Shown: positions 1 to 7,755 of the stretch, piece by piece
Position numbering within the stretch: position 1 is the first letter of the stretch
How the letters are laid out: every line of letters starts with the position of its first letter
Assembly (NCBI GenBank): GCA_003023165.1
Contig: PXSD01000125.1
Coordinates: 1 to 27,184, forward strand
DNA length: 27,184 nt
Direction of reading: 5' to 3'
Source of the DNA: Halobacteriales archaeon QS_9_67_15
GTDB taxonomy: Archaea; Halobacteriota; Halobacteria; Halobacteriales; Haloarculaceae
Notes under the pieces: generated by a model
Told to the model about the DNA's origin: nothing
Database searches by the model: none
Seen by the model: the letters and a program-made list of their open reading frames with translations, nothing else
Position numbers and translations under genes: made by a program

Positions 1-37
1 AGTGAGGAGCGCAGCGAGCCCCTCGACTGGAGCCAGG

Positions 38-56
38 GAGAGAGCGAAGCTCTCTC
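38..56. other. Short perfect hairpin near window start
   Basis: Arms GAGAGAGC and GCTCTCTC flank a three-base loop. It lies in noncoding DNA upstream of the MOSC remnant and may be a transcription terminator of a gene outside the window. There is no T-run directly after it, so the role is uncertain. Confidence 0.3.
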
Positions 57-197
57 GGGCTCGCGGCGCAACGCCGCCGCGAACAGCGGGGGCTTTCACG
101 CTGTCTCGAAATACCGCTCTCATTCTGGTGGCTTATCTGAACACTACCTCATGGATTCGCCGGTGGACCGCGAACCGCTCAGTCGTCGCGGAAGTAG

Positions 198-527
198 GCC
201 GTCGACAGCAGCGCGCTCGCACACGTCCGCGAGTCGTACGGTATCGACCTCACCGACGGTCGCCACCGCCGCAACCTGGTGGTCGGCACGGACGTGGTCG
301 ACCTGCTCGACACCTGCTTCGCCGTCGGCGAGGCCGTCTTCGAGGGAACGCGCCCCAGACCCCCTTGCGCCCACGTCGAAGCGGTCGCGAGCGAGGACGG
401 ACTCGCGGCGGCGCTCTCCGCGGAGCGGGGCGGGATCTGTGCCGACGTGGTCGCGGGCGACACTGTGGCCGACGACGACCTCCGCGTGGTCGAACGACTG
501 GACGACCCCGACGGGAGCGGGGGCCGG
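198..527 (+). pseudogene. 5'-truncated MOSC-domain protein remnant
   Basis: Reading from 198, after an in-frame TAG at 195, the frame encodes the C-terminal two thirds of a haloarchaeal MOSC-domain protein. Visible hallmarks are a GIDLTDGRHRRNLVV block, then VGEAVFEGTRPRPPC with the conserved cysteine of MOSC domains, then GGICADVV. MOSC proteins handle sulfur or molybdenum-cofactor-related chemistry. The usual N-terminal 60-75 residues are missing: no start codon precedes the conserved part in this frame before 279. A promoter-like TTATC near 133 and an ATG at 151 lie in another frame. The frame also lacks its own stop and runs antisense into the neighbouring oxidoreductase gene, which ends at 528. 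I read this as a decayed gene. A frameshift at about 195 is a possible alternative. Confidence 0.6.
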
Positions 528-1934
528 TTACTCCGGCAGCTCGGCGGTCACGTCACGGAGGAGGCCGTCGAGGATCTCGGGCGTGGTGGGGTGGTAGGCG
601 CGGTCGGGGACCTCGCGTACGTCGAGGCCCATCTCGACGACAACCTGCATCGTCTTGGCCATCACGTCGGCGTGGTAGTGGAGGCCCTGCCAGCCGAGCA
701 CCGTGGCGCTCTCGCGGTCGACGACGAGTTTGGCGACGCCTTCGGGGACATCTTTGGCCTCGAATACGCCGTCGTCGCTGGCCTGTCGGGCGGCGACGAC
801 GATGTCGTAGTCGGCGTCTCTGGCCTCGCGTTCGGTCATCCCGACGCGGGCGTAGGGGTAGACGCCGAGCCCCGAGAAGATCACGTGGTGGGTGACGTTC
901 TGGTACTGCTCCAGTGGGACCCCCCGTTCGCGTCGGAGGATGTTTGCGGCGGCGGTGAACCCCTGCTCTTTGGCGACGTGGAGGAACAGTTCCTTGCCGT
1001 TGGCGTCGCCGACGACGAACACGCGGTCGTCGTCGCGGGCCTGCATTGTGTCGAGGACCCAGCCCGGTCCCGGCTGGAGACTCGTGTTCCGCAAGCCGAG
1101 GCGACCGAGGGAGGGGTTCCGACCGGTGAAGAGGTACAGTTCGTCGCCCTCCACGACCTCGTCCTGGCCGTCGTTGTGTTCGAGGTGGAGCCGGACGCCG
1201 CCGTCGTCGGTGGGTTCGACGCGCTTCTCGGAGCACTCGGTGGGGACCGTCACGTCGAACGCCTCGCGGTAGAGGTCGAGCACGGCCTCGCCGAAGGCGG
1301 GGTCGGACTCGTTGAGGGGACGCTCGTCGTGCTCGACGACGGTTACGTCCGTCCCGCCGACCTCGCTGAGGTACGGGACCATCTCCAGCCCGGTGTACCC
1401 CAGGCCCATCACGACGGCCGAGTCGGGAAGTTCGGTCGCGTCGAGCAGGTCAGCGCTCGTCTGGTAGTCGACGTCGTCGATACCGGGGAGGTCCGGGATG
1501 TTGACCGAGGAGCCGGTGGCGACGACGACGTAGTCGGCCTCGAACTCGCGACCGTCCGCGCGGACCGCGTGGTCGTCGACGAAGCGCGCGGTATCGTGGA
1601 TGAAAGTCACGTCGTCGCGCTCGGCGAGGTCGTGGACCGACTCCCGTCGGTGGCCGGCCCAGCCGAGCGTGTGGTCGTCCTTGCGCTCGATGGTCCGTTC
1701 GAGGTCGACCTCGTGTGGCTCGCCGCGGAGGCGGTCGTCGTGGCGCGCCTGGAAACGGTGCGCACCGGCCGAGAGGACCTCCTTCGAGGGCATACAGCCG
1801 CGGAGGATACAGAGCCCGCCGCCGGGGTCGCCGTCGTCGATCAGTGTGAGTTCGACGTCCGGTTCGTCGGCGAGCTCGCCGGCGACGGCGGCACCGGCAC
1901 TCCCGTACGCGCCGACGATGACTACGTGAACCAT
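528..1934 (-). CDS. Class-I pyridine nucleotide-disulfide oxidoreductase (dihydrolipoamide dehydrogenase-like)
   Basis: This 468-residue flavoprotein probably moves electrons between NAD(P)H and a disulfide substrate in the cytoplasm. In order it shows an N-terminal FAD-binding Rossmann segment (residues 4-20, with a GAYGSAG variant of GxGxxG), a redox-active CxxxxC pair at C42 and C47 followed by MPSK, the VVVATGS segment (137-143), an NAD(P)-binding GLGYTGLE (177-184), a second FAD-contact VVGDANG, and a C-terminal dimerisation domain ending in HPTTPE (His about 448, Glu about 453), the catalytic His-Glu dyad of the family. The active-site context LCILRGCMPSK differs from the CLNVGCIPSK of lipoamide dehydrogenases, so the substrate may differ. 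No E1/E2 dehydrogenase genes lie nearby. A TATA-like CTTTACT about 27 bases upstream fits a leaderless ATG at 1934. Confidence 0.85.
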   Translation of the reverse strand: MVHVVIVGAYGSAGAAVAGELADEPDVELTLIDDGDPGGGLCILRGCMPSKEVLSAGAHRFQARHDDRLRGEPHEVDLERTIERKDDHTLGWAGHRRESVHDLAERDDVTFIHDTARFVDDHAVRADGREFEADYVVVATGSSVNIPDLPGIDDVDYQTSADLLDATELPDSAVVMGLGYTGLEMVPYLSEVGGTDVTVVEHDERPLNESDPAFGEAVLDLYREAFDVTVPTECSEKRVEPTDDGGVRLHLEHNDGQDEVVEGDELYLFTGRNPSLGRLGLRNTSLQPGPGWVLDTMQARDDDRVFVVGDANGKELFLHVAKEQGFTAAANILRRERGVPLEQYQNVTHHVIFSGLGVYPYARVGMTEREARDADYDIVVAARQASDDGVFEAKDVPEGVAKLVVDRESATVLGWQGLHYHADVMAKTMQVVVEMGLDVREVPDRAYHPTTPEILDGLLRDVTAELPE

Positions 1935-2042
1935 ACACTCGATTTGTCGGAGCGAGAGTAAAGCGTTCGGGGCGTGTGTGCGGGTGCCGCGGTCCGTCGA
2001 CAGTCGACAGGCGGAACCGCACCCGACGCCGGCTTCAGTCCT

Positions 2043-4384
2043 TTAGGGCTGCCGAGTCACCGGGCCCTCACCGCGACGGGCGCGGACCCACCGCGCGGGC
2101 CGCGAGCGGTTGACGACGCGGTCCCAGATGACGAGCGTCGACGGGAGGACGAGAATCGACGCGACGTACGCGTAGACGACCGAGAGGGCCGTCAGGACGC
2201 CGAACGCGCCGATGGCCGGGTTCAGTGCGAACACGAGCATCCCCATCCCGGAGATGGTCGTCAGCATGCTGCCGGTGAGCGCGCCGCCGGTGCCGCGGAC
2301 GGCGCGGTCAAGCGCGGTCTCGATGCCGGCCCGCTCGAACTCGTCGGCGAAGCGGTGAGTGACGTGGACCGAGTAGTCGATCCCGAGCCCGATCGTCAGC
2401 GAGAGGATGACGCCGTTGATCGCGTTGAAATCGATACCCAGGTAGCGCATCGAGGCGACGACGAACGTCACCGTCAGCGCGATGGGCACGACGTTCGCGA
2501 CGCCGAGCGACGGCCGCCCCTCGAACACGCCGTAGACGAGGACCAGGAAGGCCGACGCGCCGACGAGCGTGATGATCAGGCTCGTGATCACGGTGTCGAG
2601 GATGAGCTCCGAGGCCTCCTCGAAGATGACGGTGTTGCCGGTCGGCGACGCCTGCAGCGACGTCTCGGCCGCGACTGCCTCGGCGTCGGCGGTGACCTCT
2701 CTGTTGGTCGCGTCGCCGTCCACCGTGTACGTCACCAGCGTACTCCGGCGGTCGTCGGCGAGGACGCCGCCGACGCCGCTCTCCGGGCGCTCTTCGAGGT
2801 AGTCGTACACTTCGCCGAGGTTCTGCTCGGGGATCCCGTCGGCGTCGGGGTCGTTCCGCGCGACGAGGTCGCGGAACTCGGGGTCGCGCGCCGCCTGCGA
2901 CTCGATCACCGTCACGACCGACTGACTCTCGGCGTAGCGGCCGTCGCGCTCGAACGTCGGTGGCGGGTCCCGTCCGATCCGACGGACGCGGTCGAGCGAC
3001 GAGTCCCGGCCCATGCGCGTCTCGACGAACAGGAGGACCTGGCTGCTCGTCGGGAACTCCTCGTCGATGTAGTTCGTCTTCTCGACGTAGCTGTACTCGG
3101 GCGGACTGAACGGGTCCGGGAGGTCCTTCTGCCACTGGGGGAGCTCCTCGTACTCCGGCGGGAGGAAGTCGTCCTGGCTGAATCCGGTGCCGACGCCGGT
3201 CGCGTAGACGCCCGCGGCGCCGCTCCCGACGAGGATCACGAGCATGAACAGCACCGGCGCGCGCCTGGCGACGACGACGCCGCCGCTCAGGACGCGGCCC
3301 AGCAGCGACCCCTCCGACCCGAGCGGGCGCTCGCTCATGGTCGGGATCGGGTAGCGGGCGCGCAGCCGGTCGGTCTTCACCTTGGCGGCCGGGAGGAAGA
3401 TGCCGAAGATCAGGAAGGTGAAGCAGATCCCGACCGCGGCGACGACGCCGAAGTCCGCGATCGGCTCGAGCGCGCTCGTCAGGTTCGAGAGGAAACCGAT
3501 GACGGTCGTCCCCATCACGATGAAGAAGGCGACGAGCAGCTGTTCGGTCGTCACTCGCATCGAGGTGCCGACCGGCTGGTCGCGCTCGCGTTCCTCGCGG
3601 TAGCGGTTGACCGCGTGGATCCCGAAGTCGATCCCGACCGCGATGAGCAGCGGCGGGACCGCGACCAGCAACGGGTTGAACGCGATGTCCGCCAGCCCGA
3701 GGAAGCCGAACGTCCACAGCAGCGTCATCACGATGGCGACCGTCCCCAGGATCAGGTCGACCAGGTCCCGGTAGGCCACGATCAGGAAGAGGACGATCAG
3801 GATGAACGCGGCGGGGAGGACGAGCGCGAGCGACGACCGTGAGTCACCGAGGCCTGTGCGGCCCGGGCCGCCGCGCTCTGCCGGTCGAAGTCCTCGCTCA
3901 GCTGCGAGGTGAACCCGGGCGAGTCGGCCGCGCGACGGACCGCCTGGTCGATCTCGGTCGCGGTCGCCGACTCGACGGCGTCGATCTGGCGCTCGACGGT
4001 CGTCGCCTCGGGGTCGAGCTGCAGCGCGACGGTCCGGGCGGGGCTGGAGACGGACGTCACGCGCAGGTCGTCGTGGTCCTGTAGCCGCTCCTGTGCCCGT
4101 AACATCCGCAACAGGCCCGGCCGCGAGAGGACGTTCCGCTCGCGCTGGAGGAGCTGGGTGCTGGTCGAACTCTCCGAGAAGCTCGGTCCGAACTCCCGCT
4201 GGATGTCCTCGAAGGCCTCGAAGGAGTCCAGGTCCTCGACGAACTGGTCGCTGCCGGACTCGGTCTCGATGTTGCCAAGTCCGAGGAGGAACACGCCCGT
4301 CAGCAGGAGAAAGGCGAGGCTGATCCGCCCCGGATAGGCGGTGACGAAGTCGCCGACGTCGTCCGTCGTCGATTCGAGGACCAT
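2043..4384 (-). pseudogene. RND/MMPL-family exporter, interrupted by a frameshift
   Basis: Two reading frames together encode one RND-superfamily transporter of about 780 residues. The upstream frame (ATG at 4384 down to about 3845) has the cytoplasmic start, the first membrane helix (SLAFLLLTGVFLLGLG) and the first extracytoplasmic domain. The downstream frame (about 3850 to 2043) has the remaining helices, including two sterol-sensing-like blocks with the RND signatures GIDFGIH and GIDYSVH, and the second extracytoplasmic loop. The frames join only by a one-base slip in the region 3841-3853. The upstream frame goes out of register and stops at 3797; the downstream frame has no start codon before a GTG at 3779, in mid-helix. 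It starts 4 bases after the stop of the COG1361 gene, so the two form an operon. Either the gene is broken, or there is a sequencing error. Confidence 0.75.
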
Positions 4385-4388
4385 CCGG

Positions 4389-6347
4389 TCACCTGCCGTA
4401 CCGCAGGTAGCCGCCCACCCCGACGACCACGACTGCGAGGACGGCAAGTATCGACAGCGGCAGGCCGCCGCCGTCGTCACTGGGCTCGGTCACGTCCACG
4501 GCGAACGTGTACCCGCTGGAGAGCTTCGTGTCGCCGTCGGGCTCGTCGTACTCGAAGTCCATCTCGACGGGATAGGACTTCGTCAGCGCGCTCCCGCCGG
4601 TGCTGACCTCGAAGGTGAGCGTCTCCGACTCGCCGGGCTCGATCTGTTCGGCGTAGGCCTCGCCGTCGTCGATCGAGACGGGGTCGTCGGCGAACAGCGC
4701 CGCAGAGACGTCCTCGACGGGTTCCTCGCCGGCGTTGGTGACCGTCACCTCGACCAGCCGCGCGGATCCGCGTTCGACGGTGGCGTTGGTGACGGAGAGG
4801 TCGAACACGTCGCGCTGCTCACCGACCTGCTGGCGGACGTCGAAGCTCTCCGCCTCGCGCCGCTCGTCGTCGTCGTTGCGGTAGGTCGGCCGCATCGTGA
4901 ACTGTTTGGGACCGGCTTCCGCGGCTTCGCTGATCTCAACGTCGAACGAGAACGTCTCCGACTGGCCGGGTTCCAGCGTACCGACGGAGTACTCCCGTTC
5001 GAGGGGGGAGACGTTCGCGGTGTCGGTCTCGAACCTGACGATGACGCCGGTCGCGGTGGCGTCGCCGGTGTTCTCGATCGTTCCGGTGACCGTCCCCTCC
5101 TCGCCGACGCGGAGGTCGGCACTCACGTCGCTGGCGGCGAACTCGTACTCGACTTCCGGGTCGGGTTCGACGCCGAACTGGAGCGTCCCGGACTCGCCGG
5201 GGTCGCCCTCGGTGTCCTCGTAGCCGACCGTCGCCTGGAGCGAGTAGCTGCGCGCCTCTGCGTCCGGCGTCGCGGTCGCCTCGACGGTCACCGTCCGCGT
5301 CTCGTTGGGGGCCCACGCGCCAACGTACTGGCTCGCGCTGGCCGACCCGCCGAACACGAGCGCGTTGCTCCCGGAGGTGATCGTCACCGAGGCGTCTCGG
5401 ACCGCCGCCGGACCGTCGTTGCGGATCGTGACGTTGACCGGGCCGTCGTCGTCGACGGCCACGTCGCTGTCGGTCTCGACGATACTAAACGACTGTTCGG
5501 GCTCGGGCGTCACGCCGAGCGAGAGCGACCGCGACTGCGTCGGCGTCTCGTCCTCGTCGTCGTAGCTGACGGTCGCGGCGAAGGCGTAGCGCTGCTCGCT
5601 GGCCGACTGGGACGCGCCGACCCGATAGGAGACCGTCCGGCGTTCGCCGGGTTCCCATGTCCCGCCGACGAAGCGACTCGACGTGGTGGCCTGCCCGAAG
5701 GTCAGGTCGGCGTTCTGAGAGTCGAGTGCGACCGACGCGTTGTAGGCCGGGGCGGTCCCGGTGTTCTCGAGGGTCACGTCGACCGTGCCGGTCGCGCCGA
5801 CGCGCGCCGTCGACTCGACGTTACGCACGCGGAACTGCGCGCTCTCTTCGACCGTCAGGTCGACGGTGAAGTTCCGCGTCTCGGTCGTGCGGTTGTACTC
5901 GCTCGTCTCGGGGTCGACCGACTGCGTGTAGTTGTAGGTGACGTTGACCGGGAGTTCGTACGTACCCGGCTGGGCGTCCCGGTCGACATCGATATGCAAC
6001 TGGACGGGAGCCGACGAGCCGTCCGGGAGTCGTCCGACTGCCTGTTCGTTCGTCTTGACCGTCAGCGGCACGTCGTGGTCGTCGTCGATACTGACTCGGA
6101 GGGCGCGGGCGGTCGTGACTTCCTGTTCGAGTTGCGGGTTCGAGACGGACCCGCTCGTGACGTTGCCGTCGTTGAGGACGACGACTTGCAGGGAGGTCTG
6201 TTCGCCCGGCTCGATGTTCGTGTCCGGGACGGAGATGTCGATACCAGGGTTGCCGGTTACTTCGTGGTCGGTCACCGCGCCGGCGACGCCCGGCGCGGCG
6301 ATCAACAGTGCAACTGTCGCGACTACCGCAACCTGTGACCGTTCCAT
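4389..6347 (-). CDS. Secreted COG1361-type protein with CARDB-like repeats and a C-terminal membrane anchor
   Basis: The 652-residue protein has a Sec signal (MERSQVAVVATVALLIAAPGVAG), then about five beta-sandwich repeats of 90-110 residues, and a final hydrophobic helix (LPLSILAVLAVVVVGVGGYL) with a short basic tail. Repeats begin near residues 35, 150, 255, 360 and 465. They share the pattern of a V.V.v.NtG stretch followed by a GtlePGEs.tv segment typical of CARDB/NEW3 domains. The protein should stand outside the cell, held by the last helix. An upstream in-frame GTG at 6365 would add six residues; I chose ATG 6347 because the signal peptide starts there. The RND exporter follows after 4 bases. 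This gene order is common in archaea, so the protein may be the extracytoplasmic partner of the transporter; that role is inferred. Confidence 0.8.
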   Translation of the reverse strand: MERSQVAVVATVALLIAAPGVAGAVTDHEVTGNPGIDISVPDTNIEPGEQTSLQVVVLNDGNVTSGSVSNPQLEQEVTTARALRVSIDDDHDVPLTVKTNEQAVGRLPDGSSAPVQLHIDVDRDAQPGTYELPVNVTYNYTQSVDPETSEYNRTTETRNFTVDLTVEESAQFRVRNVESTARVGATGTVDVTLENTGTAPAYNASVALDSQNADLTFGQATTSSRFVGGTWEPGERRTVSYRVGASQSASEQRYAFAATVSYDDEDETPTQSRSLSLGVTPEPEQSFSIVETDSDVAVDDDGPVNVTIRNDGPAAVRDASVTITSGSNALVFGGSASASQYVGAWAPNETRTVTVEATATPDAEARSYSLQATVGYEDTEGDPGESGTLQFGVEPDPEVEYEFAASDVSADLRVGEEGTVTGTIENTGDATATGVIVRFETDTANVSPLEREYSVGTLEPGQSETFSFDVEISEAAEAGPKQFTMRPTYRNDDDERREAESFDVRQQVGEQRDVFDLSVTNATVERGSARLVEVTVTNAGEEPVEDVSAALFADDPVSIDDGEAYAEQIEPGESETLTFEVSTGGSALTKSYPVEMDFEYDEPDGDTKLSSGYTFAVDVTEPSDDGGGLPLSILAVLAVVVVGVGGYLRYGR

Positions 6348-6414
6348 ACGTATATTCACATCCACACCACCGTGCTGCGGGGACCAGCGACGGCAACGCG
6401 GGTGTCGTTTCAGC

Positions 6415-6427
6415 GATTATATCTAAA
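6415..6427 (-). promoter_or_regulatory. Probable promoter of the COG1361-RND operon
   Basis: On the minus strand the bases read TTTAGATATAATC, the only strong TATA-like element upstream of the ATG at 6347. It would place transcription start near 6390, leaving a leader of about 40 bases. Inferred from composition and position only. Confidence 0.4.
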
Positions 6428-6611
6428 CATCCGTCAATCATTGTAAACAGGAATAAACGCGCTAGAAATTCACTCAGCTGCAAGCGGCGGCCGGCCGCTG
6501 CCGCGCTCTCGCGCGCCCGTGATTTGAGCGTTGGTAACATTTAACAGGGTACAAGGCGTAGTTGCCGCTAGCGTCGAACCGACAGACAGCGACGGAACGT
6601 AGACACTACCG

Positions 6612-6755
6612 ATGGCAACCAACGACACCCGCACTGAGACGAGCCGCTACGATGAACTCGAGACCGCGAACGGAGACGTCGTCATCTACGACACAGACAA
6701 CCACCGGGCGTGGATCCAGTCGGATGAGGCGGTAGCAGGCGACGAGATGGCCTGA
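6612..6755 (+). CDS. DUF7331-like haloarchaeal microprotein (47 aa)
   Basis: A 47-residue acidic protein starting at ATG 6612 and ending at TGA 6755. It contains the block NGDVVIYDTDNHRAWIQSD (residues 20-38), which I recognise as the signature of a small haloarchaeal family (DUF7331); no function is known. The block is echoed in the 56-residue protein at 12019, where the pattern is a hydrophobic VVFD, a spacer, then W(V/I).SD.AV. There is no cysteine, membrane helix or signal peptide. It lies alone between the divergent COG1361 operon and the DUF302 gene. A weak TATA-like ACATTTAAC sits near 6537-6545. Confidence 0.65.
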   Translation: MATNDTRTETSRYDELETANGDVVIYDTDNHRAWIQSDEAVAGDEMA

Positions 6756-6842
6756 CGGGACGCGGGACATCCGTACAGCCGGGGTGGGGTGAACGCGGTC
6801 CGTGGGTCACTGTTTTTGCCGGTGGGACCGTCCGATACAGGT

Positions 6843-7340
6843 ATGACGCTCCCGATCGATCCGGCGGAGTTGACCAGTAGCGACATCGGTGAGAAGCGCG
6901 CGACGCTCGAGATGGACCACGAGGCGGCCATCGAACGCGTCCGCGAGGCCTTCGAGGCCGCCGGGTTCGGCTTCCCGGCGGAGTTCGCCCCCTCGCAACT
7001 CCTCAACGAGAAGGTGGACAGAGAGACGCAAAGCGCCTCAGGCAGTCGGACGCAGTCCGACGACGCGGACAGGGACCCCTACTACTTCCTCGGCGCCTGC
7101 AACCCGGCGATGGCCGACCGCGCACTCGACGAATCGGCAGGGCAGATCGGCGGGCTGTTCCCCTGTGGCGTCGTCGTCTGGCAGGACGAACCCGGCGTCC
7201 AGACCGTCTACCACGTCTCGATCATGAAGATCGCACGTCTGAGCGGGATCGCGCCCGACTCCGAGGAGTGGGCCGACATCGTCGCCGAGACCGGCGAGAT
7301 GGTCGCCGAGGCGTGGGCGAACCTCGAAGAACGGACCTGA
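6843..7340 (+). CDS. DUF302-family protein
   Basis: The 165-residue protein carries the DUF302 core. After a helical N-terminal part (HEAAIERVREAFEAAGFG) comes YYFLGACNPAMADRAL and then GGLFPCGVVVWQDEPG, matching the family's GACNP and LPCNV motifs, with Cys in both. The family fold is a small alpha-beta domain of unknown biochemical role. A polar, low-complexity segment (ETQSASGSRTQSDDADRDP) is inserted just before the GACNP strand, where relatives usually have a short basic link. ATG 6843 is preferred because the family homology begins just after it and the upstream extension is not protein-like. It stands alone, ending convergently with the small membrane gene at 7377. Confidence 0.8.
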   Translation: MTLPIDPAELTSSDIGEKRATLEMDHEAAIERVREAFEAAGFGFPAEFAPSQLLNEKVDRETQSASGSRTQSDDADRDPYYFLGACNPAMADRALDESAGQIGGLFPCGVVVWQDEPGVQTVYHVSIMKIARLSGIAPDSEEWADIVAETGEMVAEAWANLEERT

Positions 7341-7376
7341 GCGCGGCCGCGGTACCGAGCGGACTCGACCGGTCAG

Positions 7377-7682
7377 TCACTCGTGACGGCCGGAATCGTT
7401 GTCTGTGGCCGGGCGGTCAGCGGTCGATACGTCGTCGGTAGGGGACGTGTCCCCGGTTCCCGTCGTCGCGTCACTGTCGCCGTTCGCGCCGACTTTGGCC
7501 TCTAACCGCGCGATCTCGGCTTCGAGTTCGCGGATCCGCTCGTCGTAGTCGTCGCCGTCGGAGCGGAGATAGAGGAATCCGACGACCGCGATCAACAGGA
7601 TCGGCAGTCCGAACAGAAAGATTGCTATCAGGAGGATGACGAGCAACTCCGGGCCGCCCGGGATTCCGAACTGGAGGACCAT
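7377..7682 (-). CDS. Small membrane protein with coiled coil, TatA-like N-terminus
   Basis: The 101-residue protein begins FGIPGGPELLVILLIAIFLFG, which resembles the PGxxELLvILlI...FG start of TatA, the pore component of the twin-arginine translocase. Unlike TatA, it continues with more hydrophobic residues (LPILLIAVVGFLYL), so the membrane part is longer and may form a hairpin. Then follow a charged heptad-like segment (DERIRELEAEIARLEAKV, residues 47-64), probably a coiled coil, and a disordered Thr/Asp-rich tail. Haloarchaea often carry such proteins annotated loosely as TatA-related. No other tat genes are nearby, so membership in the translocase is doubtful. Confidence 0.65.
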   Translation of the reverse strand: MVLQFGIPGGPELLVILLIAIFLFGLPILLIAVVGFLYLRSDGDDYDERIRELEAEIARLEAKVGANGDSDATTGTGDTSPTDDVSTADRPATDNDSGRHE

Positions 7683-7755
7683 GCAGAACGGGTAGGACCG
7701 AGCGCGCGAAAACCTTTGTGTCGGGGTGGGGTCAAACCCGGCTCCGCACTCGCGT

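Noticed and set aside
279..1961. A 560-codon open frame on the plus strand across the oxidoreductase gene
   Set aside because: Only its first 80 or so codons look like protein (the MOSC remnant); the rest is the antisense of a well-supported oxidoreductase.
1974..3842. Very long plus-strand frame opposite the RND gene
   Set aside because: Composition is Arg/Asp-rich without domains, and the minus strand encodes a clear transporter. High GC makes such antisense frames common.
4341..6338. Plus-strand frame of 665 codons opposite the COG1361 gene
   Set aside because: No recognisable motif; the opposite strand has signal peptide, repeats and anchor.
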